A DNA stretch of 8,806 bases, taken from Pinisolibacter sp040275425. GTDB lineage: Bacteria; Pseudomonadota; Alphaproteobacteria; Rhizobiales; Ancalomicrobiaceae. Positions 1 to 4,672 of the stretch are shown in pieces; the stretch's first letter is position 1; each line of letters opens with the position of its first letter. The DNA lies in contig JBEOKB010000167.1 in the NCBI GenBank assembly GCA_040275425.1, positions 1-8,806 on the forward strand, in the 5' to 3' direction. Made by a program: the position numbers and the translations under genes. The notes under the pieces were generated by a model. The model was not told the DNA's origin, did not search any database, and was given only the letters and a program-made list of their open reading frames with translations.

Positions 1-1
1 G

Positions 2-211
2 GCCGCTCTGGCGCTTCGTCGACGCTCCGTCACCGCCCGCGCCCCCCGCCCCGACCGCATCGGCGACGACACGCGCTCGCTCGGCGCCATGGCGACCATC
101 GGCCCCCATGTCGTGCGTTTCGCGGAATGGTTCGGTGGATTGGACTTCGGCGGCGCCCGCGCCGCCCTCGACTTCGCCGCGATGCGGCTGGAGCGGAGCG
201 ACTTCGCCTGA
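2..211 (+). CDS. 3' end of an unrecognised protein (partial)
   Basis: This is an open frame running in from the left edge and stopping at TGA 209-211, giving 69 visible residues. Codons end almost entirely in G or C, the bias of the other genes here, and no other plus frame in this stretch looks as coding-like. The visible C-terminus includes RIGDDTRSLGAMATIGPHVV, then a likely helical stretch (around RFAEWFGGLDFGGARAALDF), and ends in ERSDFA. I recognise no catalytic motif and do not assign a family; the informative domains are probably to the left of the window. The last five codons and the stop lie inside the first copy of a 22-bp tandem repeat that continues past the stop. The gene is convergent with irr, 87 bp away. 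That it is coding is fairly likely; its function is unknown. Confidence 0.6.
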   Translation, partial: AALALRRRSVTARAPRPDRIGDDTRSLGAMATIGPHVVRFAEWFGGLDFGGARAALDFAAMRLERSDFA

Positions 212-281
212 CGCGCGGAGCGACTTCGCCTGACGCGCGGAGCGACTTCGCCCGACGCGCGGGAGCGACTTCGCCCGACGC
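194..281. repeat. 22-bp tandem repeat, about four copies
   Basis: Four head-to-tail copies of a 22-bp unit containing GGAGCGACTTCGCCTGACGC start at 194, 216, 238 and 260. Copies 1 and 2 are identical. Copies 3 and 4 change CCTGAC to CCCGAC, and copy 4 has one extra G near its start and a degraded end. Copy 1 overlaps the last codons and stop (209-211) of the upstream gene; copies 2 to 4 fill most of the gap between that gene and the convergent irr. The pattern suggests recent local duplication of the gene's 3' end. The unit has no strong internal dyad, so it is not an obvious terminator or operator. Confidence 0.9.
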
Positions 282-298
282 TACGAGCGCCCGTCCCG

Positions 299-811
299 TC
301 AGTCTCTGCGGCGGCGGATGCGCACCACCACGTCGACGTCCTCGAGTTCCATGCCCTCGGGCAGGTTCGGCACGCCGATCACCTTCAGTTCGCCCGCCGC
401 GATGTCGATCACCTCGCCGGTTCCGGCGTCGTAGAGGTGGTGATGCGGAAGGACGTTGCTGTCGAACACCACCTTCTCCGAGTCGATGATCAGGCGGCGC
501 AACAGGTTGCAGCGCTCGAACAGATCGAGCGTGTTGTAGACGGTGGCGCGGCTGATCTCCGGCATGATCTCCTTGGCCCGCGCCCAGATCTGGTCGGCGG
601 TGAGATGGATCGGCCGGGTCAGCAGCACCCGCGCGATCACCAGCCGCTGCAGCGTCAGCGACACACCGTTGCGGCGCAGCCGATCGGCCAGATCCTGATC
701 GCTGACCTCGCTCATGCCGAACACCGATTCGAGCAGGTCGCCCGTCGGCGCGTCGGCGATCCGAGACGGGAGGGTCGGGGCGAGTTCCATCGCGTACGGC
801 TCCATTCGCAT
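299..811 (-). CDS. irr: Irr, Fur-family iron/haem-responsive regulator
   Basis: This encodes a 170-aa cytoplasmic DNA-binding protein of the Fur superfamily. The winged-helix recognition region ISRATVYNTLDLFERCNLL lies at about residues 86-104. A triple histidine, HHH at 123-125 within LPHHHLYDAGTGEVIDI, sits where Irr proteins carry their haem/metal-binding His cluster. The C-terminus VDVVVRIRRRR closely resembles the end of rhizobial Irr. There are no C-terminal CxxC zinc pairs as in classical Fur, and the only Cys is C101. In this family Irr senses haem or iron status and controls iron uptake, haem synthesis and oxidative-stress genes. The N-terminal 30 or so residues lack the GCPW haem-regulatory motif of Bradyrhizobium Irr. 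Start: ATG 811 is preceded by GGAGG at the right distance; Met3, Met8 and Met33 are alternatives with weaker support. It lies downstream of, and in the same orientation as, the cytochrome c peroxidase gene (103-bp gap). Confidence 0.88.
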   Translation of the reverse strand: MRMEPYAMELAPTLPSRIADAPTGDLLESVFGMSEVSDQDLADRLRRNGVSLTLQRLVIARVLLTRPIHLTADQIWARAKEIMPEISRATVYNTLDLFERCNLLRRLIIDSEKVVFDSNVLPHHHLYDAGTGEVIDIAAGELKVIGVPNLPEGMELEDVDVVVRIRRRRD

Positions 812-819
812 CCGCCGCC

Positions 820-843
820 CCTCCTTCGGCCGAAAGCCGAAGG
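820..843 (-). promoter_or_regulatory. irr ribosome binding site partly inside a hairpin
   Basis: On the minus strand the irr start codon (811-809) is preceded by AAGGAGGGG, giving GGAGG about 8 nt from ATG. Immediately upstream is a perfect 8-bp stem, 823-830 paired with 836-843, with a 5-nt loop. The 3' arm of the stem on the transcript is GCCGAAGG, so its last bases are the first part of the Shine-Dalgarno run. If folded, the hairpin would bury or crowd the ribosome site. This is visible in the sequence; any regulatory role is inference. Confidence 0.5.
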
Positions 844-856
844 AAACGCGACGGCG

Positions 857-877
857 AGGGGAGGCATGGCCTCCCCT
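857..877 (-). terminator. Possible terminator hairpin after the peroxidase gene
   Basis: A perfect 9-bp stem, AGGGGAGGC (857-865) with GCCTCCCCT (869-877), has a 3-nt loop and lies 37 bp beyond the stop of the cytochrome c peroxidase gene. On the minus strand it is followed by a poor T-rich run (GTTTCCTT) about 8 nt on, so termination may be partial and allow read-through into irr. Confidence 0.45.
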
Positions 878-914
878 CCCGGGATCGGTCGAGCGCCGGT
901 CCCCACTCCCCGCA

Positions 915-1913
915 TCAGCCGAACGGCTTCGGCTTGGGGGTCTTGTCGGTCGACGGCGGCAGTACCGGCAGCTTGAAGTCCGGCTGATCGCCCGTCAAGG
1001 TCTTCAGGAATGCCACGATCGCGGCGTTCTCTTCCGCCGAGAACGTCTTGCCGAGCTGCAGACGGCCCATCAGGTCGACCACCTCGGTCAGGCTCCAGTA
1101 GGCGCCGTCGTGGAAGTAGGGATAGGTCATCTCGACGTTGCGCAGGGTCGGAACCTTGAAGTTCAGACGATCGGCGTCCTTGCCGGTGACCCCGGAGAGG
1201 CCTTCGGCCGTGCTCTTGGTCTGGTAGGGCTCGACCACGCCCATCTTCTGGAACGAGGCGCCCCCGACCGCCGGCCCGTTGTGGCAGGCGACGCAGCCCG
1301 AATCCCGGAACAGCGCGTAACCCTTGGCCTCCTGCTCCGTGATCGCCTTCTTGTCGCCGGCGAGCCACTTGTCGAAGCGCGAATTCGGCGTGACCAGCGT
1401 GTCCTCGAACGCCGCGATCGCCGTGGTGACGCGGTCGATGTTCACGCCGTCCGAGCCGAACGCCGCCTTGAACTCGGCCACGTAGGCCGGGATCGATTCC
1501 AGCACCTCGATCGCCAGCGCGTGGGTGAAGGCCATCTCCCCCGGATTGGCGATCGGCCCGCCCGCCTGCGCCTTGAGGTCCTTGGCGCGGCCGTCCCAGA
1601 ACTGGGCGAGGTTCATCTTCGAGTTGAGCACGGTCGGCGCGTTGATCGGTCCCTGCTGCCAGTGGTCGCCGATGGAGGTCGGCAGGTTGTCCGTGCCGCC
1701 CATCGACAGGTTGTGGCACGAGTTGCAGGAGATGAAGCCGGACTTGGACAGACGCGGGTCGAAATAGAGTTTCTTGCCGAGCTCGACCAGAGCCGGGTTG
1801 GTGACCTTGGCGGCCGGGATCGGTTGAATGGGCTCGTCGGCGGCGAACGCGAAGGCGGTCGAACCGGCGAGCACGGCGAGGGATGCGTAGATCAGGAACA
1901 TCGGACGCGTCAT
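915..1913 (-). CDS. ccpA: Periplasmic di-haem cytochrome c peroxidase
   Basis: This encodes a 332-aa exported bacterial cytochrome c peroxidase of the CcpA/MauG family, which reduces hydrogen peroxide to water in the periplasm using electrons from small c-type cytochromes or cupredoxins. A Sec signal peptide covers about residues 1-24 (hydrophobic FLIYASLAVLAG, then AFA before ADE). Two haem c sites are CNSCH (63-67, peroxidatic) and CVACH (207-211, electron-transferring). Other family marks are NAPTVLNS (91-98), FWDGR (105-109), GPIANPGEM with the expected catalytic Glu at 126, and EMTYPYFHDGAY with the likely Met ligand at 262. The Pro/Lys-rich tail is short. Length is normal for the family. 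I chose ATG 1913 because GGAGGT lies 7 nt upstream of it; an ATG at 1928 would overlap that Shine-Dalgarno and has none of its own. Family membership is very likely. MauG proper is less likely because no amine-dehydrogenase genes are nearby. Confidence 0.93.
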   Translation of the reverse strand: MTRPMFLIYASLAVLAGSTAFAFAADEPIQPIPAAKVTNPALVELGKKLYFDPRLSKSGFISCNSCHNLSMGGTDNLPTSIGDHWQQGPINAPTVLNSKMNLAQFWDGRAKDLKAQAGGPIANPGEMAFTHALAIEVLESIPAYVAEFKAAFGSDGVNIDRVTTAIAAFEDTLVTPNSRFDKWLAGDKKAITEQEAKGYALFRDSGCVACHNGPAVGGASFQKMGVVEPYQTKSTAEGLSGVTGKDADRLNFKVPTLRNVEMTYPYFHDGAYWSLTEVVDLMGRLQLGKTFSAEENAAIVAFLKTLTGDQPDFKLPVLPPSTDKTPKPKPFG

Positions 1914-1935
1914 GGGACGGACCTCCATCGGATAC

Positions 1936-1954
1936 GCCGACGACTGCCGTCGGC
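1936..1954 (-). promoter_or_regulatory. Hairpin in the peroxidase leader, just upstream of its ribosome site
   Basis: A perfect 7-bp stem, GCCGACG (1936-1942) with CGTCGGC (1948-1954), has a 5-nt loop and ends about 10 nt upstream of the GGAGGT ribosome site. It would form in the 5' leader of the peroxidase mRNA. It may affect stability or translation, but no function can be read from it. Confidence 0.35.
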
Positions 1955-2040
1955 TGCCCCTCCTCAGTGAAGAACCGGCGGCTTCTCCTCGTTCGCCCGT
2001 CCCCGTCCGACGCGCGAACCACAGCTTCGGTTCGGACGCG

Positions 2041-2046
2041 TTATTA
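2041..2046 (-). promoter_or_regulatory. Possible -10 element of the peroxidase promoter
   Basis: On the minus strand this reads TAATAA, a 4-of-6 match to the sigma-70 -10 consensus inside the only AT-rich stretch upstream of the gene. With this -10, transcription would begin near 2034, and the centre of the FNR-like box would lie near -40.5, close to the class II activator position of -41.5. There is no good -35 element, as is usual for activator-dependent promoters. Confidence 0.4.
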
Positions 2047-2064
2047 GATTTGGACTCGGTCTAA
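2044..2064. promoter_or_regulatory. Inverted repeat TTAGA-N11-TCTAA, possible operator
   Basis: Perfect 5-bp arms, TTAGA (2044-2048) and TCTAA (2060-2064), flank 11 bp. The repeat overlaps the proposed -10 and the spacer of the peroxidase promoter, a position suited to a repressor. The arms resemble the outer parts of Irr-type iron control elements, but as I recall the spacing is wider than in those (5 bp between equivalent arms). The 11-bp gap would also fit a LysR-type box. The binding protein is unknown. Confidence 0.35.
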
Positions 2065-2067
2065 ACA

Positions 2068-2081
2068 TTGCGATAAATCAA
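2068..2081. promoter_or_regulatory. FNR/FnrL-like box upstream of the peroxidase gene
   Basis: TTGCGATAAATCAA matches the FNR consensus TTGAT-N4-ATCAA at 8 of 10 specified bases; the right arm is perfect and the left arm has TTG only. It lies in the AT-rich patch upstream of the peroxidase gene at a spacing from the proposed -10 that suits class II activation. Bacterial cytochrome c peroxidase genes are often under FNR/ANR control, which supports the call. No FNR gene is in the window, so this rests on motif and position. Confidence 0.5.
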
Positions 2082-2170
2082 AATTTCAGTCGGAACCGCC
2101 CCCCCGGGACGACCTGTCGCAGCACCACACCGCGCGTTGCAACCGAACTCCTCCTCGCGTTGCACATATG

Positions 2171-2202
2171 AAAAAGAGCGCATGGATCGCTCCATGCGCT
2201 CT
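2171..2202 (-). terminator. Intrinsic terminator of yqeY
   Basis: A perfect 12-bp stem, AGAGCGCATGGA (2175-2186) with TCCATGCGCTCT (2191-2202), is closed by a 4-nt loop that reads GCGA (GNRA class) on the minus-strand RNA. It is followed directly by TTTTT (2175-2171). It lies 46 bp past the yqeY stop. This is the clearest terminator in the window and separates yqeY from the peroxidase transcription unit. Confidence 0.92.
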
Positions 2203-2248
2203 CTGTAGTCCGGTCGGAGCACCCGTCCGCCCACCCCGGCGGCCGGCG

Positions 2249-2704
2249 TCAGGCGGTCAGCGCCGCCTTCACCAGACCCGACGCCCGGCCCATGTCCATC
2301 TTGCCGGAGAAGCGCTCCTTGAGCGCCGCCATCACCCGGCCCATGTCCTTCGGCCCGGCCGCGCCGAGCTCGCCGACGAGAGCCGCGATCGCCGCCTTGG
2401 CTTCGTCCTCGCTCATCTGCTTCGGCATGAACTCGCGGATCACCGCGATCTCCTCGCGCTCCTTGGCGGCGAGTTCTGGACGTCCGCCCTCGTCGTAGAG
2501 CCGGGCGGAATCCTCGCGGCTCTTGACCAGCTTGGCCATGAGATCTCCGATCGCCCCGTCCGAGATCCCCTCGCCGGTGCCCTCGGTGCGCGCGGCGATG
2601 TCCTTGTCCTTGATCGCCGAAGTGATCATCCGAAGCGTCGACAGCCGCGCCTTGTCGCCCGCCTTCATCGCCGTCTTCACCGCCGCGTTCAGTTCCTCGC
2701 GCAT
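2249..2704 (-). CDS. yqeY: GatB/YqeY-family protein
   Basis: This encodes a 151-aa cytoplasmic protein of the YqeY family, related to the C-terminal tail domain of the GatB amidotransferase subunit. Family marks are the N-terminal helix MREELNAAVKTAMKAGDKARLSTLRMITSAIK (residues 1-32), the middle REDSARLYDEGGRPELAAKE with IREFMPKQMSEDE, and a C-terminal helical domain ending MGRVMAALKERFSGKMDMGRASGLVKAAL. Length is typical of the family. A role in tRNA-dependent amidation is suggested only by the homology to GatB; the cellular function of stand-alone YqeY is poorly defined. ATG 2704 is preceded by GGGAGGG at a normal distance. The gene is divergent from carA, with 252 bp between start codons, and is followed by its own strong terminator, so it is probably monocistronic. 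Confidence 0.93.
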   Translation of the reverse strand: MREELNAAVKTAMKAGDKARLSTLRMITSAIKDKDIAARTEGTGEGISDGAIGDLMAKLVKSREDSARLYDEGGRPELAAKEREEIAVIREFMPKQMSEDEAKAAIAALVGELGAAGPKDMGRVMAALKERFSGKMDMGRASGLVKAALTA

Positions 2705-2721
2705 CGCGCCCTCCCTGGTTC

Positions 2722-2737
2722 GGCCGCGCGCGCGGCC
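2722..2737. repeat. Perfect 16-bp GC palindrome upstream of yqeY
   Basis: GGCCGCGCGCGCGGCC reads the same on both strands and lies 18-33 bp upstream of the yqeY start codon, just before its ribosome site. As RNA it could form a short stem; as DNA it could be a protein site. Long GC palindromes do occur by chance at this base composition, so no function is claimed. Confidence 0.4.
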
Positions 2738-2811
2738 TCGATGTCGTGGGTTTCGCCCTGTCTACACCGATCGCGCGGTGGATACGATGGGGCGAGCCCC
2801 CGCTCTCGCAG

Positions 2812-2840
2812 TTGACCGCCCCCGGCCTTCCCCCTATATC
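2812..2840 (+). promoter_or_regulatory. carA promoter, sigma-70 type
   Basis: The -35 TTGACC (2812-2817) and -10 TATATC (2835-2840) are separated by exactly 17 bp. Transcription should begin near 2847, leaving a leader of about 110 nt before carA. The -10 region, CCCCTATAT followed by CCGCCC, is nearly repeated upstream of carB. Confidence 0.75.
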
Positions 2841-2882
2841 CGCCCGGACGAGCGGGCGACGACCTTCGCGGGGTCGGACGTC

Positions 2883-2899
2883 GCGCGCCCGGAGCGCGC
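2883..2899 (+). promoter_or_regulatory. GC hairpin in the carA leader
   Basis: GCGCGC (2883-2888) pairs with GCGCGC (2894-2899) across the 5-nt loop CCGGA, about 36 nt after the predicted transcription start. The leader has no ATG-initiated small reading frame, which argues against classical leader-peptide attenuation. No T-run follows. Confidence 0.3.
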
Positions 2900-2919
2900 C
2901 CACCGCGTTTCGAGCGACC

Positions 2920-2938
2920 CGCTGAGCTCTCACGAGCG
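2920..2938 (+). promoter_or_regulatory. carA leader element shared with carB
   Basis: CGCT (2920-2923) can pair with AGCG (2935-2938), enclosing CTCTCACGAGCGA-type sequence. The carB leader has CGCTCTCTCCGAGCG at 7500-7514. The shared core is CTCTC, an optional A, then CGAGCGA. The element lies about 17 nt before the carA start and might contact translation initiation. Function is inferred only from its presence in both leaders. Confidence 0.4.
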
Positions 2939-2956
2939 ACCCCTTCGGGATAGGGC

Positions 2957-4189
2957 ATGATGACCGAAACGACCGGAGCCGACGCGTCCGCGACCCACGA
3001 CGTGTGGGCGGAAAAGAAGCCGACCGCACTTCTCGTGCTCGCCGACGGCACCGTGATCGAGGGCGTCGGCTTCGGCGCCGTCGGCTCGGCGGTCGGCGAA
3101 GTCTGCTTCAACACCGCCATCACCGGCTACCAGGAGATCCTCACCGATCCCTCCTACGCCGGCCAGATCATCACCTTCACCTTCCCGCACGTCGGCAACG
3201 TCGGCATCAACGAGGAGGACGTCGAGACCGTCGACATGGCCCGCACCGGCGGCGTGCGCGGCTGCGTCCTCAAGGCCTCGATCACCGAGCCCTCGAACTG
3301 GCGCTCCACCGCCCATCTCGACACTTGGCTGAAGACCCGCGGCATCGTCGGCATCGCCGGCATCGACACCCGCGCCCTCACCGCCCTGATTCGCGAGAAC
3401 GGCATGCCCAACGCCGTCATCGCCCATTCGCCCGACGGCGTCTTCGATCTCGATGCGCTGAAGGCCGAGGCCGCCGCGTGGCCGGGCCTCGAGGGCATGG
3501 ATCTGGTGCCGATGGTCACCTGCGGTCAGGCCCACGTCTGGACCGAGACCACCTGGACGCTCGGCGAGGGCTACGGCCGCCAGGACGCGCCGAAGTATCA
3601 CGTCGTCGCCCTCGACTTCGGCGTGAAGCGCAACATCCTGCGCCTGCTCGCCGCCGCCGGCGCCGAGGTGACGGTCCTGCCCGCCACCGCCACCACCGAG
3701 GACGTGCTGGCGCTGAAGCCCGACGGCGTGTTCCTGTCGAACGGCCCCGGCGACCCGGCCGAGACCGGCAAATACGCCGTGCCGACCATCCAGGGCGTGA
3801 TCGAGGCCGGCCTGCCCACCTTCGGCATCTGCCTCGGCCACCAGATGCTGGCGCTGGCGCTCGGCGCCAAGACCCTGAAGATGCATCAGGGCCACCACGG
3901 CGCCAATCATCCGGTCAAGGACTTCACCACCGACAAGGTCGAGATCACCTCGATGAACCACGGCTTCGCCGTCGACCGCGACACGCTGCCCGCCGGCGTG
4001 AAGGAGACCCACGTCTCCCTGTTCGACGGATCGAACTGCGGCATCGCCGTCGAGGGCAAGCCGATCTTCTCGGTGCAGTACCACCCCGAGGCCTCGCCCG
4101 GCCCCCAGGACAGCCACTACCTCTTCACCCGCTTCCTGAACCTGATCCGCGCGAACAAGGGCGAAGCGGCCCTGCCCGAACGGGGCTGA
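2957..4189 (+). CDS. carA: Carbamoyl-phosphate synthase small (glutaminase) subunit
   Basis: This 410-aa cytoplasmic subunit hydrolyses glutamine and passes ammonia to CarB for carbamoyl-phosphate synthesis, serving arginine and pyrimidine pathways. The N-terminal CPSase small-subunit domain (about 22-155) contains EVCFNTAITGYQEILTDPSY and GIDTRALTALIRENG. The class I glutamine amidotransferase domain (about 213-400) contains VALDFGVKRNILR, SNGPGDP, the nucleophile motif FGICLGHQ with Cys292, and QYHPEASPGP with the His376/Glu378 pair. All expected catalytic residues are present. It is somewhat longer than the E. coli protein (382 aa), mainly from an N-terminal extension. Two ATG codons are adjacent (2957 and 2960). 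GGGA lies 6 nt before the first, which I chose, but the second is equally possible. carB is on the same strand 3.35 kb downstream, after four unrelated genes. Confidence 0.97.
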   Translation: MMTETTGADASATHDVWAEKKPTALLVLADGTVIEGVGFGAVGSAVGEVCFNTAITGYQEILTDPSYAGQIITFTFPHVGNVGINEEDVETVDMARTGGVRGCVLKASITEPSNWRSTAHLDTWLKTRGIVGIAGIDTRALTALIRENGMPNAVIAHSPDGVFDLDALKAEAAAWPGLEGMDLVPMVTCGQAHVWTETTWTLGEGYGRQDAPKYHVVALDFGVKRNILRLLAAAGAEVTVLPATATTEDVLALKPDGVFLSNGPGDPAETGKYAVPTIQGVIEAGLPTFGICLGHQMLALALGAKTLKMHQGHHGANHPVKDFTTDKVEITSMNHGFAVDRDTLPAGVKETHVSLFDGSNCGIAVEGKPIFSVQYHPEASPGPQDSHYLFTRFLNLIRANKGEAALPERG

Positions 4190-4191
4190 GC

Positions 4192-4223
4192 CACCGCCTC
4201 GCCAATGGCGTCGACGGTGATTT
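4192..4223 (+). terminator. Likely terminator between convergent carA and the 112-aa gene
   Basis: A two-part stem begins 3 nt after the carA stop: outer arms CACCG (4192-4196) and CGGTG (4215-4219), inner arms CGCC (4200-4203) and GGCG (4207-4210) with a 3-nt loop, followed by ATTT. It is weak by textbook standards but occupies the 46-bp gap between two convergent genes, where a terminator is expected. Confidence 0.4.
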
Positions 4224-4235
4224 CGGCGGGCGGCC

Positions 4236-4574
4236 TCAGGGCCGTCCGTGGTCCTTCTTGACCTCGCGCACCATGACCTGGACGGCCCGCACCGCCTCGA
4301 CGGCATCGGCCTCCGCCTTCGACAGGTTCTCCAGCTTCCCCTCTCGCTCGAGGAGGTCGAGCACGACCTCCAGCGCATCGACGATGCGGCCGATCTGGCG
4401 CCCGTAGGACCCGGCCCGGGCCAGTATGTCGGTTTCGAGCTCCGGCGCCCCGGCCTCGCCCAGATAGACGTTGAACAGGCCGACCTGGCCGAAGGAGAAC
4501 GACATCGGGTTGAACGTCTGGTGGACATCGCCCGACGGCATGGTGAAGTTGACCGGAATGCGGAGTTCGCTCAT
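4236..4574 (-). CDS. Unrecognised small protein, 112 aa
   Basis: I do not recognise this family. The protein is soluble-looking, with no signal peptide or membrane segment. Residues 1-45 look beta-rich (SELRIPVNFTMPSGDVHQTF, then SFSFGQVGLFNVYLGEAG). Residues 48-108 look helical and possibly coiled-coil: ETDILARAGSYGRQIGRIVD, ALEVVLDLLEREGKLENLSK and AEADAVEAVRAVQVMVREVK. Codon use matches the neighbours. I start at ATG 4574 because GAGGAG lies 6 nt before it; an in-frame ATG at 4580 would overlap that ribosome site. It follows the zinc-peptidase gene on the same strand after 98 bp and is convergent with carA. The two-part layout could suit a small multimeric or adaptor protein, but that is speculation. 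Confidence 0.75.
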   Translation of the reverse strand: MSELRIPVNFTMPSGDVHQTFNPMSFSFGQVGLFNVYLGEAGAPELETDILARAGSYGRQIGRIVDALEVVLDLLEREGKLENLSKAEADAVEAVRAVQVMVREVKKDHGRP

Positions 4575-4633
4575 CGACATCTCCTCGCGTCTCGTCGAGG
4601 CACGGAGCGAACCCTCCGATCGTGGCAACTTCC

Positions 4634-4659
4634 GGGCGAGGGCGGATTTCCGCGCGCCC
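4634..4659 (-). terminator. GC hairpin after the zinc-peptidase gene
   Basis: Inner arms GCGG (4642-4645) and CCGC (4650-4653) with a 4-nt loop, plus outer arms GGGCG (4634-4638) and CGCCC (4655-4659), lie 13-39 nt beyond the peptidase stop. There is no T-run on the minus strand, so it could be a weak terminator or an mRNA 3'-end stabiliser between the two minus-strand genes. Confidence 0.3.
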
Positions 4660-4672
4660 CCGCCGTCAGACA

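Larger units (their letters stand above)
1914..2248. other. 335-bp gene-free region between yqeY and the peroxidase gene
   Basis: I see no gene here. From right to left, in the direction of the flanking minus-strand genes, it holds the yqeY terminator (2171-2202), an unusually AT-rich patch (about 2040-2090) with an FNR-like box and a separate inverted repeat, a possible -10 element, and a leader of roughly 120 nt with two hairpins ending in the peroxidase ribosome site (GGAGGT, 1921-1926). The AT-rich patch stands out sharply from the surrounding GC-rich DNA, as expected of a promoter. Confidence 0.6.

Noticed and set aside
194..281. CRISPR-like array
   Set aside because: The 22-bp units are directly adjacent with no spacers, and there are no cas genes.
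915..1928. Peroxidase start at ATG 1928
   Set aside because: This start codon overlaps the GGAGGT that serves ATG 1913 and has no Shine-Dalgarno of its own. The shorter form gives a cleaner signal peptide.
712..2022. A 436-codon minus-strand open frame overlapping the peroxidase gene and the irr 5' end
   Set aside because: It is a frame-shifted reading of the peroxidase gene, very rich in Arg and Gly with no recognisable domain. The true frame has a signal peptide and both haem motifs.
2044..2064. A true Irr box (iron control element)
   Set aside because: The TTAGA and TCTAA arms fit, but the 11-bp spacing is wider than I recall for the classical element, so it is listed only as an unassigned inverted repeat.
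2847..2956. Leader peptide attenuator for carA
   Set aside because: No ATG- or GTG-initiated small frame and no hairpin with a T-run is present in the predicted leader.
2930..4528. A 532-codon minus-strand open frame antisense to carA
   Set aside because: The opposite strand of high-GC genes commonly stays open. The translation is low-complexity, and carA on the plus strand has all catalytic motifs.
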